DNA of 64,000 nt. Source: Lysobacterales bacterium PRO7. Lineage in GTDB: Bacteria > Pseudomonadota > Gammaproteobacteria > Xanthomonadales > Rhodanobacteraceae. Location of the stretch: positions 186,001-250,000 of the forward strand of contig QWHH01000004.1 of assembly GCA_021404785.1 (NCBI GenBank), written 5' to 3'. Shown here one piece after another: positions 19,036-27,141 of this stretch. Numbering within the stretch: position 1 is the stretch's first letter; every line of letters starts with the position of its first letter. A program made the position numbers and the translations under genes. The notes beneath the pieces are model-generated. The model was not told where the DNA came from, made no database searches, and saw only the letters and a program-made list of their open reading frames with translations.

Positions 19036-20250
19036 CTAACTCCCGGTCTGGCGTTGCGGACGCTCTTGCAAGATCGCCGCCAGCGAGAATGGCTGGCCAT
19101 TGCGTTCGCCGGTCAATTCGACCTTGGTGCCGGGCGCCAGGCTCGCTTCGTGATTGCGCAATTCCAGCAGACTGACGATGGGCTTGCCGTCCAGCGTGAA
19201 CAGCACGTCGCCGGGGCGCAAGCCCGCTTCCGCGGCCGGACCCTTGTCGTAGATGCCGACGACTGCCACGCCATGATTGGCGCCGGGGTTTTGCAGGGCG
19301 TGCACGTCGGCGTATTCGGCGCCGAGCCAGCCACGGATCACGCGGCCGTGGGCGACGATCTGGTCCAACACCGCCTTGGCCGTGCTCACCGGTATCGCGA
19401 AGCCGATGCCGATATTGCCGCCGGATGGCGAAAACACGTCCGAGTTGATACCGACCAGCTCGCCGTAGGCATTGACCAGGGCGCCGCCGGAATTGCCCTG
19501 GTTGATCGCCGCGTCGGTCTGGATGAAATCTTCATACGTGGACAGGTTCAACTGGCGGCCCAGCGCGCTGACGATGCCCATCGTCACCGTGCGGCCGAGG
19601 CCGAACGGATTGCCGATCGCCAAGACCACGTCACCGACATTCAACGGCGTCTTGTCGGCGATCGCGATGCTGGGCAGGTTCGGCGCGTCGATCTTGAGCA
19701 CGGCCAGGTCAGTATCGGCGTCGGTGCCGATCACGCGCGCGCCGATGCTGCTGCCGTCGTAGAGCACGACCTGGATCTGCTCGGCGCCCTGGATGACGTG
19801 GTTGTTGGTCAGCACGTAACCGTCGTGGCCGACGATGACGCCGGAGCCCAGGCTTTGTTCGCGGCGCTTGAGCGGCGGGCCGATGATGATGCCGGGGAAC
19901 ATGCGTTGCAATACCGGATTGGCCGGGCGCAACACCTGCGGGCCGGTGCTGACGATCTTGTTGGCGTAGATGCTTACCACCGCCGGTGCGGCGCGCGCCA
20001 CGGCCGGCGCGTAGGAAACCGTGACCGCATTTTTTTCCGGATTGATCGCGATCGAATTGCCGTGATCGGGGGCGCTCTGCGCCACCGACGGCGTCGTCGC
20101 CGGTGCGCTCGTCGCGACTGGCGCGGCGCCGAAACGCTGGCGCACGCGTTCAACCAGCCGTGGCGACATCAGGCTGATCAAAAAGGCCGCAGCCAGTCCC
20201 AGGGTGACAAACTGGCCGACGAAAAGCAGGATTCGGTAAAAGGTCTTCAT
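19036..20250 (-). CDS. degS: Membrane-anchored DegS/AlgW-type serine protease
   Basis: A 404-residue Do-family protease. One N-terminal transmembrane anchor (residues 4-28) is followed by the trypsin-like domain with the full triad H151 (LTNNHVIQG), D181 (DADTDLAVLKID) and S254 (NQGNSGGALVN), then a single PDZ domain (about 300-395). One PDZ plus an anchor is the DegS/AlgW layout; that family cleaves the anti-sigma factor RseA/MucA in the envelope stress response. It lies beside petABC-sspAB. DegQ or a MucD-like enzyme is the alternative, but those usually carry two PDZ domains and a cleaved signal. Confidence 0.9.
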   Translation of the reverse strand: MKTFYRILLFVGQFVTLGLAAAFLISLMSPRLVERVRQRFGAAPVATSAPATTPSVAQSAPDHGNSIAINPEKNAVTVSYAPAVARAAPAVVSIYANKIVSTGPQVLRPANPVLQRMFPGIIIGPPLKRREQSLGSGVIVGHDGYVLTNNHVIQGAEQIQVVLYDGSSIGARVIGTDADTDLAVLKIDAPNLPSIAIADKTPLNVGDVVLAIGNPFGLGRTVTMGIVSALGRQLNLSTYEDFIQTDAAINQGNSGGALVNAYGELVGINSDVFSPSGGNIGIGFAIPVSTAKAVLDQIVAHGRVIRGWLGAEYADVHALQNPGANHGVAVVGIYDKGPAAEAGLRPGDVLFTLDGKPIVSLLELRNHEASLAPGTKVELTGERNGQPFSLAAILQERPQRQTGS

Positions 20251-20314
20251 GCACGATCCGGATGCGAAAACGGCGCGCGCCGGAGGTCCCGGCGCTCACG
20301 TCGCATAGGCTACA

Positions 20315-20343
20315 TTGTTTGCGGCCGATGCGTTCGCTAAACT
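20315..20343 (+). promoter_or_regulatory. petA: Candidate promoter for petABC
   Basis: TTGTTT (20315-20320) and TAAACT (20338-20343) are spaced by exactly 17 bases, about 75 bases ahead of the petA ATG in the divergent degS/petA gap. A perfect small palindrome CGCTA-AAC-TAGCG (20335-20347) overlaps the -10, which could be an operator. Visual assignment only. Confidence 0.42.
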
Positions 20344-20416
20344 AGCGCAGTTTTGCGGGCCGCCAGCGTGCTGCCCGCGGCGTTGCGAAACTTGGGCAGG
20401 AATATCGGAGTGCCGG

Positions 20417-21016
20417 ATGGCCAATGAAGTCGTGGATCCCGGACGCCGCCGCTTTCTCACCGCGACGACGTCGGTCGTCGGCGCCGTGGGAGTCGTGTGC
20501 GCGGCAGTGCCGTTCATCAAGAGCTGGGAGCCGAGCGCGCGCGCCAAGGCGGCGGGTGCCCCGGTCATGGCCGACATCGGCAAGATCGAGCCCGGCCAGA
20601 AGGTCTCGTTCGGCTGGCGCGGCATGCCGGTGTTCGTGGTCAACCGCACGCCGCAGCAGTTGGCGACGTTGCCGGAGGTTGACGCACGCCTGAAGGATCC
20701 CAGGAGCGACAACGCCGACCAGCAGCCGGCCTACGCGAAGAACGAAAACCGTTCGATCAAGCCGGAATGGCTGGTCGTGATCGGCATCTGCACGCACCTG
20801 GGCTGTTCCCCGGAATACTATGGAGTGGTCAAGCCCGAACCGTTTGATCCGGACTGGAAGGGCGGGTTCTTCTGCCCCTGCCACAAGTCGCGCTACGACA
20901 TCGCCGGTCGCGTCTACGATGGCGTGCCCGCGCCGGCCAACCTGCAGGTGCCGCCGTACCATTTCGTTTCCGACACGCTGATCCAGATCGGCGTCGGTCC
21001 GCAAGGAGCCGCGTGA
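20417..21016 (+). CDS. petA: Ubiquinol-cytochrome c reductase Rieske iron-sulfur subunit
   Basis: The Rieske protein of the cytochrome bc1 complex (complex III), 199 residues. A twin-arginine type N-terminus (DPGRRRFLTATTSVVGAVGVV) fits Tat export of the folded cluster protein, retained as a membrane anchor. The 2Fe-2S ligands are in CTHLGCSPEYY and CPCHKSRYDIAGRV, with the cysteine and histidine pairs intact. The ATG at 20417 gives a start just before the RRRF motif. The stop overlaps petB (TGATG). Confidence 0.97.
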   Translation: MANEVVDPGRRRFLTATTSVVGAVGVVCAAVPFIKSWEPSARAKAAGAPVMADIGKIEPGQKVSFGWRGMPVFVVNRTPQQLATLPEVDARLKDPRSDNADQQPAYAKNENRSIKPEWLVVIGICTHLGCSPEYYGVVKPEPFDPDWKGGFFCPCHKSRYDIAGRVYDGVPAPANLQVPPYHFVSDTLIQIGVGPQGAA

Positions 21017-22323
21017 TGGCGACGACACCCGTACGCATCCAACCCAAGAACCGCGTGCTCGCCTGGATCGAGGAGCGCCTGCCGATCCTGTCGTTCCTGT
21101 CCTCGCACACCAGCGAGTATTACGCACCGAAGAATTTCAATTTCTGGTACTACTTCGGCTCGCTCGCGCTGCTGATTCTGGTCAACCAGATCGTCACCGG
21201 CATCTTCCTGACCATGTTCTACAAGCCCGGCGCGGACACCGCGTTCGCCTCGGTCGAGTACATCATGCGCGATGTCGACTGGGGCTGGCTGATCCGTTAC
21301 ATGCATGAGGTCGGCGCGTCGATGTTCTTCATCGTCGTCTACCTGCACATGTTCCGCGGCCTGATGTACGGCTCGTACAAGAAGCCGCGCGAGCTGGTCT
21401 GGATCCTCGGCATGCTGATCTTCCTCGCGTTGATGGCCGAGGCGTTCATGGGCTACGTGCTGCCGTGGGGCAACATGAGCTTCTGGGGCGCGAAGGTGAT
21501 CATCTCGCTGTTTGGCGCGGTGCCGTGGATCGGCGACGCGCTGGTGCAGTGGATCATGGGCGACTACAACCCGGCTGACGCCACGCTCAACCGTTTCTTC
21601 TCCCTGCACGTGATCGCGCTGCCGCTGGTGCTGCTGCTGCTTGTGGTGCTGCATCTGGCCGCCCTGCACGAAGTCGGCTCGAACAATCCGGATGGCGTGG
21701 AAATCAAGAAGGGTCCGAAAGGCAGCCGCTTCGGCGCCGACAAGCCGGCCGACGGCATTCCGTTCCATCCGTACTACACGGTCAAGGATCTGTTCGGCGT
21801 GGGCTTCTTCCTCATCATCTGCGCCTTCATCATCTTCTTCGAGCCGACCGTCGGCGGTTGGTTCCTCGAAAAAGACAACTTCATCCCGGCCAATGCGCTG
21901 GTGACGCCGGCGGATATCAAACCGGTGTGGTATTTCACCCCGTTCTACGCGGTTGTGCGCATGATTCCGGCCAAGCTGCCCGGCGTGATCGTCATGTTCC
22001 TGAGCATTGCCGTGTTGTTCGTGGTGCCGTGGCTTGATCGCGGGCATGTGAAGTCGGTGCGCTATCGCGGCCTGGGCTACAAGATCGGCCTCGGCCTGTT
22101 CGCGCTGTCGTTCCTGATGCTTGGCGCGGTCGGCGCCGGATTGAGCACCGAATACATCCCGGTATTTTTCGGCGCGGCCGCCAATGTGACCACGATCGAG
22201 AATTTCTTTGGCCGCTTCTGGCTGTTCATTTACTTCGCGTGCTTCCTGGCCTTGTGGGCCTATACCTATTTCGGCTGGGAAAAGACCAAGCCGGTGCCGG
22301 AGCGGGTAACGACCCATGACTAA
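21016..22323 (+). CDS. petB: Cytochrome b subunit of the bc1 complex
   Basis: A 435-residue di-heme membrane subunit with the Qo and Qi quinone sites. Eight or more transmembrane segments are visible. Heme-ligand histidines lie in IRYMHEVGASMFFIVVYLHMF and FSLHVIALPLVLLLLVVLHLAALHE. The Qo motif reads PVWY (KPVWYFTPFYAVVRMIP) rather than the mitochondrial PEWY; as I recall, this variant is usual in beta- and gammaproteobacteria. The start is ATG 21016 overlapping the petA stop; a GTG at 21013 would add one residue. The 3' end overlaps petC by 8 bases. Confidence 0.97.
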   Translation: MATTPVRIQPKNRVLAWIEERLPILSFLSSHTSEYYAPKNFNFWYYFGSLALLILVNQIVTGIFLTMFYKPGADTAFASVEYIMRDVDWGWLIRYMHEVGASMFFIVVYLHMFRGLMYGSYKKPRELVWILGMLIFLALMAEAFMGYVLPWGNMSFWGAKVIISLFGAVPWIGDALVQWIMGDYNPADATLNRFFSLHVIALPLVLLLLVVLHLAALHEVGSNNPDGVEIKKGPKGSRFGADKPADGIPFHPYYTVKDLFGVGFFLIICAFIIFFEPTVGGWFLEKDNFIPANALVTPADIKPVWYFTPFYAVVRMIPAKLPGVIVMFLSIAVLFVVPWLDRGHVKSVRYRGLGYKIGLGLFALSFLMLGAVGAGLSTEYIPVFFGAAANVTTIENFFGRFWLFIYFACFLALWAYTYFGWEKTKPVPERVTTHD

Positions 22324-23101
22324 GCCAAGCGTACGTTTCCTTCTTGCCCGGACGGGCGTTATCGCAGCCGTTTCGCTGCTCGTTGTCGGCACCTGCTTCG
22401 CCGAGGAAGGCGCAGGCTTGCAGGAATCCGGCGCACGTGTCACCAACATCGCTTCGGTGCAAAGCGGCGCGCGCACGTTCTTCAATTACTGCGCGGGTTG
22501 CCACTCGCTGAAGTACATGCGCTATTCGCGCATCGCGCAGGACTTGCAACTGACCGACGACGAAGTGCTCAAGAACTTCGCCCCCGCCGGCGCCAAGGCC
22601 GGCGATCTTGTTGTTTCCAGCATGCCGTCCCACCCTGCGGTTGGCGACCAGCCGGCGCAAGGCGCGGACGCGTGGTTCGGCAAGGAACCGCCCGACCTGT
22701 CGCTGGAAGTGCGCGCCAAGGGCGCCGATTGGGTTTACACGTACCTGAAATCCTTCTACGTCGATCCGTCGCGGCCGGTCGGCTGGAACAACACCGTGTT
22801 CGCGAATGCATCGATGCCGTTCCCGCTGTGGGAGCTGCAGGGTGTGCAGACGGCTGTGTACGCGCCGGCCAAGCCGGGCGAGGACGCGGCCGTGGAGAAA
22901 CTCGTCCTGTCCACGCCGGGCAAGCTCACGCCGGCCCAGTACAACGATACTGTGCGCGACCTGACCGCCTTCCTCGAGTACGCCAGCGAGCCGGCGGCGC
23001 TGCAGCGCCACTCGATCGGCGTATGGGTGATTTTCTACCTCGCGTTCTTCACGCTGCTGGCATATTTGCTCAAGCACGAGTACTGGAAAGACGTGCACTG
23101 A
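22316..23101 (+). CDS. petC: Cytochrome c1 subunit of the bc1 complex
   Basis: A 261-residue periplasmic c-type cytochrome held by a C-terminal helix (IGVWVIFYLAFFTLLAYLLKH). A signal peptide ends at CFA-EE. The heme is attached at CAGCHSLKYMRYSRIAQDL, and the methionine ligand is probably in NASMPFPLWELQG. It passes electrons from the Rieske cluster to a soluble or membrane cytochrome c. The start lies inside petB (8-base overlap), completing the coupled petABC unit. Confidence 0.97.
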   Translation: MTKPSVRFLLARTGVIAAVSLLVVGTCFAEEGAGLQESGARVTNIASVQSGARTFFNYCAGCHSLKYMRYSRIAQDLQLTDDEVLKNFAPAGAKAGDLVVSSMPSHPAVGDQPAQGADAWFGKEPPDLSLEVRAKGADWVYTYLKSFYVDPSRPVGWNNTVFANASMPFPLWELQGVQTAVYAPAKPGEDAAVEKLVLSTPGKLTPAQYNDTVRDLTAFLEYASEPAALQRHSIGVWVIFYLAFFTLLAYLLKHEYWKDVH

Positions 23102-23120
23102 GGCCGGCCGGTTCGCTACT

Positions 23121-23174
23121 GCCCCCTTGCTAAGCGGGGGGTAAGTTTGTACAAGGAAAGGATGGCAGGCTGCC
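23121..23174 (+). other. Structured leader between petC and sspA
   Basis: The 96-base gap holds CCCCC (23122-23126) facing GGGGGG (23136-23141), and a perfect GGCAG-G-CTGCC palindrome (23164-23174). A GAGGGGGC just before the sspA ATG could also pair with GCCCCCTT at 23121. There is no T-tract, so it is not a standard terminator; it could attenuate or regulate translation of sspA. Confidence 0.3.
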
Positions 23175-23197
23175 AGTCGCCTGAGGGGGCGTTTCCC

Positions 23198-23824
23198 ATG
23201 GCCGTGAGTCAACGTTCGCGCACCATCCTGACCCTGTATTCGTCCATCGACGACGTGCAGTGCCACCGCGTGCGCCTGGTGCTGGCTGCCAAGGGTGTGG
23301 TTTACGACCTGGTGCCGGTGACGGCCAAGAACACGCCGGAAGACCTGCTCGACCTGAATCCCTACAACTCGGTGCCGACCCTGGCCGACCGCGACCTCGT
23401 GCTCTACGACACCGCGGTCATCTGCGAATACCTCGACGAGCGCTATCCGCATCCGCCGCTGATGCCGGTCGATCCGCTTTCGCGCGCGCGCTTGCGCCTT
23501 GCCACCGTGCGTATCGAACGCGACTGGCTGCCCTATGTGGCGCAGATCCATGCTGGCGGACGTCCGGCCGACACCGCGCGCAAACGCCTGCGTGAGGCCC
23601 TGATCGCGGCGGTGCCATTGTTCAAGGCAGCGAAGTTTTTCCTCAATCCGGAACTCTCGCTTGCCGACTGCGCGCTGGCGCCATTGATCTGGCGCTTGCC
23701 GAGCCTCGGCGTCGCCCTGCCGCGCGAGGCGCACGTCATTATCGATTACGGCGAACGCATCTTCCGCAATCCCGGTTTCACGCGCAGCCTGACGCCCGAA
23801 GAAAAACTCCTGCGCGAACCATGA
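23198..23824 (+). CDS. sspA: Stringent starvation protein A
   Basis: An RNA-polymerase-associated regulator with a glutathione-transferase fold, 208 residues. The N-terminal thioredoxin-like part (TILTLYSSIDDVQCHRVRLVLAAKG, NPYNSVPTLADRDLVLYDTAVICEYLDERYPHPPL region) and the C-terminal helical domain are complete. The ATG at 23198 is chosen; upstream in-frame codons from 23147 lie in the structured leader and do not look like family sequence. Its TGA overlaps the sspB ATG (ATGA). Position directly after petABC is conserved in many beta- and gammaproteobacteria. Confidence 0.95.
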   Translation: MAVSQRSRTILTLYSSIDDVQCHRVRLVLAAKGVVYDLVPVTAKNTPEDLLDLNPYNSVPTLADRDLVLYDTAVICEYLDERYPHPPLMPVDPLSRARLRLATVRIERDWLPYVAQIHAGGRPADTARKRLREALIAAVPLFKAAKFFLNPELSLADCALAPLIWRLPSLGVALPREAHVIIDYGERIFRNPGFTRSLTPEEKLLREP

Positions 23825-24231
23825 GCAGCGTCGGCATGACTTCCAATCGCCCGTACCTGCTGCGAGCGATGTACGACTGGATCAGTGACAACGGCCTGAC
23901 GCCGTACATACTGGTCGATGCCGCGGCGCCCGGCGTGCAGGTTCCGCCGGGCTCGGTGAAAGATGGACGCGTCGTGCTCAATGTCGCCGCGCGCGCCGTG
24001 GCGAAACTCGAGTTGGGCATGGACAAAGTGTCCTTTCTCGCGCGCTTTTCCGGCGTCAGCCGCACTGTCGAGGCGCCGATGCACGCGATCCTTGCCATCT
24101 ACGCGCATGAGAACGGGCAGGGCATGATGTTCCCGGCGGAAAACGCGCCGCCGCAACCACCGACTGCCGATGTCGCCGCTGCTGCCACGGCGCCGGCGAA
24201 GAAGGGCAACCACCTGCGCGTGGTCAAATAG
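23821..24231 (+). CDS. sspB: ClpXP protease specificity factor SspB
   Basis: An adaptor that delivers ssrA-tagged proteins to ClpXP, 136 residues. The core SNRPYLLRAMYDWISDNGLTPYILVDA and IYAHENGQGMMF segments are diagnostic. A proline/alanine-rich linker leads to the C-terminal ClpX-binding tail KGNHLRVVK, which matches the usual L-R-V-V-K ending. Coupled to sspA by a 4-base overlap; only 2 bases separate it from the convergent DUF3301 gene. Confidence 0.96.
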   Translation: MSSVGMTSNRPYLLRAMYDWISDNGLTPYILVDAAAPGVQVPPGSVKDGRVVLNVAARAVAKLELGMDKVSFLARFSGVSRTVEAPMHAILAIYAHENGQGMMFPAENAPPQPPTADVAAAATAPAKKGNHLRVVK

Positions 24232-24233
24232 AT

Positions 24234-24599
24234 TCAGTGCAGCGTCCGCTGCGGACGCATCTCGATCACGTTGCCTGATGCCGCAGGTGTCGCTGCATCA
24301 AGGTTCGGCAAATCCCACGAAACGATGTTGCCGTCAAGCATGTTCAGGCTGCCGCGTTGGCGATCAGCGCCGTCGATGCTGACCTCGAAACCGTAGCAAC
24401 GCTCCAGGCGCAGGCCTTCTCCGGGCACCCGTCGCAGGCGCAGGCGGCGCACCGCCACGGTTTCGTCCAGCAACTGCACGCCGGCGCGGGCACACAGCCC
24501 GCGCGCCAGTTCACGCGCACGTTCGCGCGCACGCAAGGCGTTTTGCCACGCCCACAATCCGGCAAGCACCAGCACCATCGGCAGCAGGGATTCAACCAT
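24234..24599 (-). CDS. DUF3301 small membrane-anchored protein
   Basis: A 121-residue protein with an N-terminal membrane helix (LLPMVLVLAGLWAWQNALRAR) and the DUF3301 core (ARGLCARAGVQLLDETVAVRRLRLRR, then RCYGFEVSIDGADRQRGSLNMLDGNIVSWDLP). Family function is unknown; it is common in gammaproteobacteria. The ATG at 24599 is preferred because it leads straight into the membrane helix; an upstream ATG at 24629 adds an arginine-rich stretch. It is divergent from the kinase gene. Confidence 0.8.
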   Translation of the reverse strand: MVESLLPMVLVLAGLWAWQNALRARERARELARGLCARAGVQLLDETVAVRRLRLRRVPGEGLRLERCYGFEVSIDGADRQRGSLNMLDGNIVSWDLPNLDAATPAASGNVIEMRPQRTLH

Positions 24600-24708
24600 G
24601 CGGCGAGTGTGCGGGCGCGTACGCGGCAAAACAAGTACGCGGCAGTTGCATGCCCCGCAGAGGCCGGATTCGCTACAATGCAGATTCCCCGTGCGGCGAG
24701 AACGACGT

Positions 24709-27084
24709 GTGATCGAAGTTCCCGGCTATCAGATCAAGCGTGAGATTGGCGTGGGCGGGATGGCCAGCGTGCATCTGGCCGTGCAGACTTCGCTCGAGCG
24801 CGAGGTTGCACTCAAGGTGATGTCGCCTGCGCTCGCCGCCGATCCGGCATTCTCCAAGCGCTTCCTGCAGGAAGCGCGCATGCTCGCCTCGCTCGCGCAT
24901 CCGAACATCGTCGCGGTGTATGACGTCGGCGTGACTCCAGCGCAGCTGCATTATTTTTCGATGCAGTATCTGCCGGGCGGCGATTTTTCCGGACGCGTGA
25001 CGCGCGGCATCGACGAACGCGAACTGGTCGTCACCCTGGCCGGCGTGGCGCGTGCTCTGGGCTATGCGCATCAGCGTGGCTACGTGCATCGCGATGTCGC
25101 GCCGGGCAATGTTCTGTACGACGCGAACGGCAATCCGGTGCTGACCGATTTCGGCATCGCCCTGGCTACGGTCACTGGCGGGCATATCACCAGCAGCGGC
25201 TTTTCCGTCGGCACCAGCCACTACATGAGTCCGGAACAGGCGCGCGGCGGCGATGTGGACGCGCGTTCGGACATCTACAGCCTCGGCGTACTCGCCTATT
25301 ACGGGCTCGCGCGCAAGCCGCCTTACGACGGCGCGGACGGATTCGCGGTGGCCTACGCCCATGTATTCGAGCCGATCCCGCGCCTGCCCGCGGAGCACGC
25401 GCATTGGCAACCCCTGATCGATCGCGCATTGGCCAAGGATCCGAAAGATCGCTACGCTGATACCGACCAGTTCCTCGACGCGCTGGCTGGCGTAGCGCCG
25501 CAGTACGCGGCGTTGTTCCGCGAGGATGCCGCGACGCCGACAGCGGTGCCTGCCGCCGAACGCGCCACAGTGCCCATGCAGCGTTTGCCGCGGCCGGAAG
25601 AACTCGCCCAGGCGCAGGCAAAACGCAACGAGGCCGCTACCAGGCCTGCCGGCAAGCTGCCGGAAGCGCGCAGACCCGAAGTCGACAGCGCGGCCACTCA
25701 GCGCAACGCCAAGGTAACGCCGGCGAACCCGCCGCCAGTTGCGGCGACTGCGTCGGCACGAAAACCGTCGGCGCGGCCGGGTATCGCGCGCTGGTGGCCG
25801 GCCGCCGTGGCCGTCGCTGGTGTCGTGTTGATCGCGGTGGCATTGCTCGGTCGCCGCCATGCGCCGCCGCCGACAGTGCCAGAGTCCGCCCAGGTTGCGC
25901 CTGCTCCCGCCGCGGTTTCACCACCCGCGCCTGCCACGACCACCGAGGTTGCGGCAGGGCCGGCGCTGCCGGCAGCACCGCCGCTCACCGCGATGGACAG
26001 CATCGACGCCAACAATGCGCAAAATCCGGATGCATCGTCCGGGTTGGTCGAACAGTATCCGGGCGTCGTCGATCCACTGGAGGAAGCCGTGCGGCTTGGA
26101 CGCCAGGCGCTCGCCCAGCAACGCCTGACCTTGCCGGCCGGCGACAATGCGCTGGAGCGTTTCCAACTGGCGTTGCGGCTGGATCCGCGCAGCAAGGCAG
26201 CGAAGCAAGGCATCGCCGACATCGCGAAAAAATACATCGAGCTCGCGCAGAAAAATCTTGGCGCCGGCGATGCCGTGCAGTTCGGCCAGTATTTGCAGCG
26301 CGCTGCCGACGTCATCAAGAACGTACCTGACGATGTCGATGTCGGCAAAGCCATTGCCGCTGCACGCCGCGAAGCAGCGGCCCCGTATGTCGCCAAGGGC
26401 AAGTCTGCGGCGGCGGCGTGGGACAAGGCGGCTGCAAACACGGCCTACGAAAAGGCTTTGCAACTGGATCCGGACAATGCCGATGCGCGTGCGGGACAGA
26501 AATTCACGGCCAGCATCGGCGAACCCGGATTCGCGTTTCGCGACAAGCTTGCCGATGGCGGCCCTGGCCCGGACATGGTCCTGCTCGATGCGCATCTGGC
26601 GATGGCCCGTCACGACGTGACACGCGCCGAGTTCGCCCGTTTCTGGAATGCGGCGGGTCAGAAACAATTCGCCGGCAAGCAGCACGAGTGCGGCGACCGC
26701 GAAAAGATCTTCACCGGCTCGGGTGGACGCGATTGGCGCAAGCCCGGCATCGAGGACGGTGACTGGGGTGACGATCAGCCGGTAGTGTGCGTCAGCATTG
26801 CGCAGGCCATTGCCTATGCGCAGTGGCTCGGTCATGAAACCGGCAAGCGTTACCGGTTGCCCACGTCTGCCGAGTTCGACCGCGGCCACGCCGGCGACGG
26901 CAAGGTGCGTGTATGGGTCGACACCTGCGGCATCGGCGCGAAAGCGGCGGATGGGTGCGGCAAAAACATCGCGCGTGGTCGTTCGTGGGCGTCCCGTGAT
27001 GGGAGCGACAGCAACGACTTCCGCGGCAACGATGCCGCACAGAACACGATCGGTTTTCGCGTTGTGCGCGACGTCGACAAATAA
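24709..27084 (+). CDS. Transmembrane Ser/Thr protein kinase with degenerate FGE/SUMF1-like C-terminal domain
   Basis: A 791-residue PknB/PpkA-like kinase. The cytoplasmic kinase domain (about 1-275) keeps K36 (VALKVM), the HRD loop at 127-129 (VHRDVAPGNVLYD), DFG at 147-149 and GTSHYMSPEQA. A basic, Pro/Ala-rich linker precedes the membrane helix (about 361-381). The extracytoplasmic part has a Pro-rich segment, a TPR-like helical region (about 470-600) and a short FGE-sulfatase domain (about 620-791) with RYRLPTSAEFD and IGFRVV. Where FGEs carry active cysteines (after RGGSW), this reads RGRSWASRDGSDSNDFRG (756-773), so formylglycine-generating activity is unlikely and a sensor or structural role is inferred. 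Starts at GTG; the FHA gene follows. Confidence 0.9.
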   Translation: MIEVPGYQIKREIGVGGMASVHLAVQTSLEREVALKVMSPALAADPAFSKRFLQEARMLASLAHPNIVAVYDVGVTPAQLHYFSMQYLPGGDFSGRVTRGIDERELVVTLAGVARALGYAHQRGYVHRDVAPGNVLYDANGNPVLTDFGIALATVTGGHITSSGFSVGTSHYMSPEQARGGDVDARSDIYSLGVLAYYGLARKPPYDGADGFAVAYAHVFEPIPRLPAEHAHWQPLIDRALAKDPKDRYADTDQFLDALAGVAPQYAALFREDAATPTAVPAAERATVPMQRLPRPEELAQAQAKRNEAATRPAGKLPEARRPEVDSAATQRNAKVTPANPPPVAATASARKPSARPGIARWWPAAVAVAGVVLIAVALLGRRHAPPPTVPESAQVAPAPAAVSPPAPATTTEVAAGPALPAAPPLTAMDSIDANNAQNPDASSGLVEQYPGVVDPLEEAVRLGRQALAQQRLTLPAGDNALERFQLALRLDPRSKAAKQGIADIAKKYIELAQKNLGAGDAVQFGQYLQRAADVIKNVPDDVDVGKAIAAARREAAAPYVAKGKSAAAAWDKAAANTAYEKALQLDPDNADARAGQKFTASIGEPGFAFRDKLADGGPGPDMVLLDAHLAMARHDVTRAEFARFWNAAGQKQFAGKQHECGDREKIFTGSGGRDWRKPGIEDGDWGDDQPVVCVSIAQAIAYAQWLGHETGKRYRLPTSAEFDRGHAGDGKVRVWVDTCGIGAKAADGCGKNIARGRSWASRDGSDSNDFRGNDAAQNTIGFRVVRDVDK

Positions 27085-27099
27085 ATCCGTATTCGCGTT

Positions 27100-27105
27100 T
27101 ATACT
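27100..27105 (+). promoter_or_regulatory. Possible -10 box ahead of the FHA gene
   Basis: TATACT sits 36 bases before the FHA start, within the 57-base kinase-FHA gap. TCGACA (27074-27079) resembles a -35 but is 20 bases away, longer than ideal. The FHA gene could have its own promoter as well as read-through from the kinase. Confidence 0.3.
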
Positions 27106-27141
27106 GGCGCGCGTTCGCCATTTCCTCATGAGGTTTGCCGG

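Noticed and set aside
21016..22323. PVWY instead of PEWY in cytochrome b as an oddity
   Set aside because: As far as I know this is the usual Qo motif in beta- and gammaproteobacteria, so not unusual here.
20914..23734. Two long minus-strand open frames (about 520 and 500 codons) opposite petB, petC and sspA
   Set aside because: Rich in Arg, His and Gln with no recognisable family; the opposite strand encodes highly conserved bc1 subunits.
24674..24679. TACAAT ahead of the kinase as its -10 box
   Set aside because: The nearest -35-like TTGCAT is 22 bases away; spacing is too long and the match may be chance.
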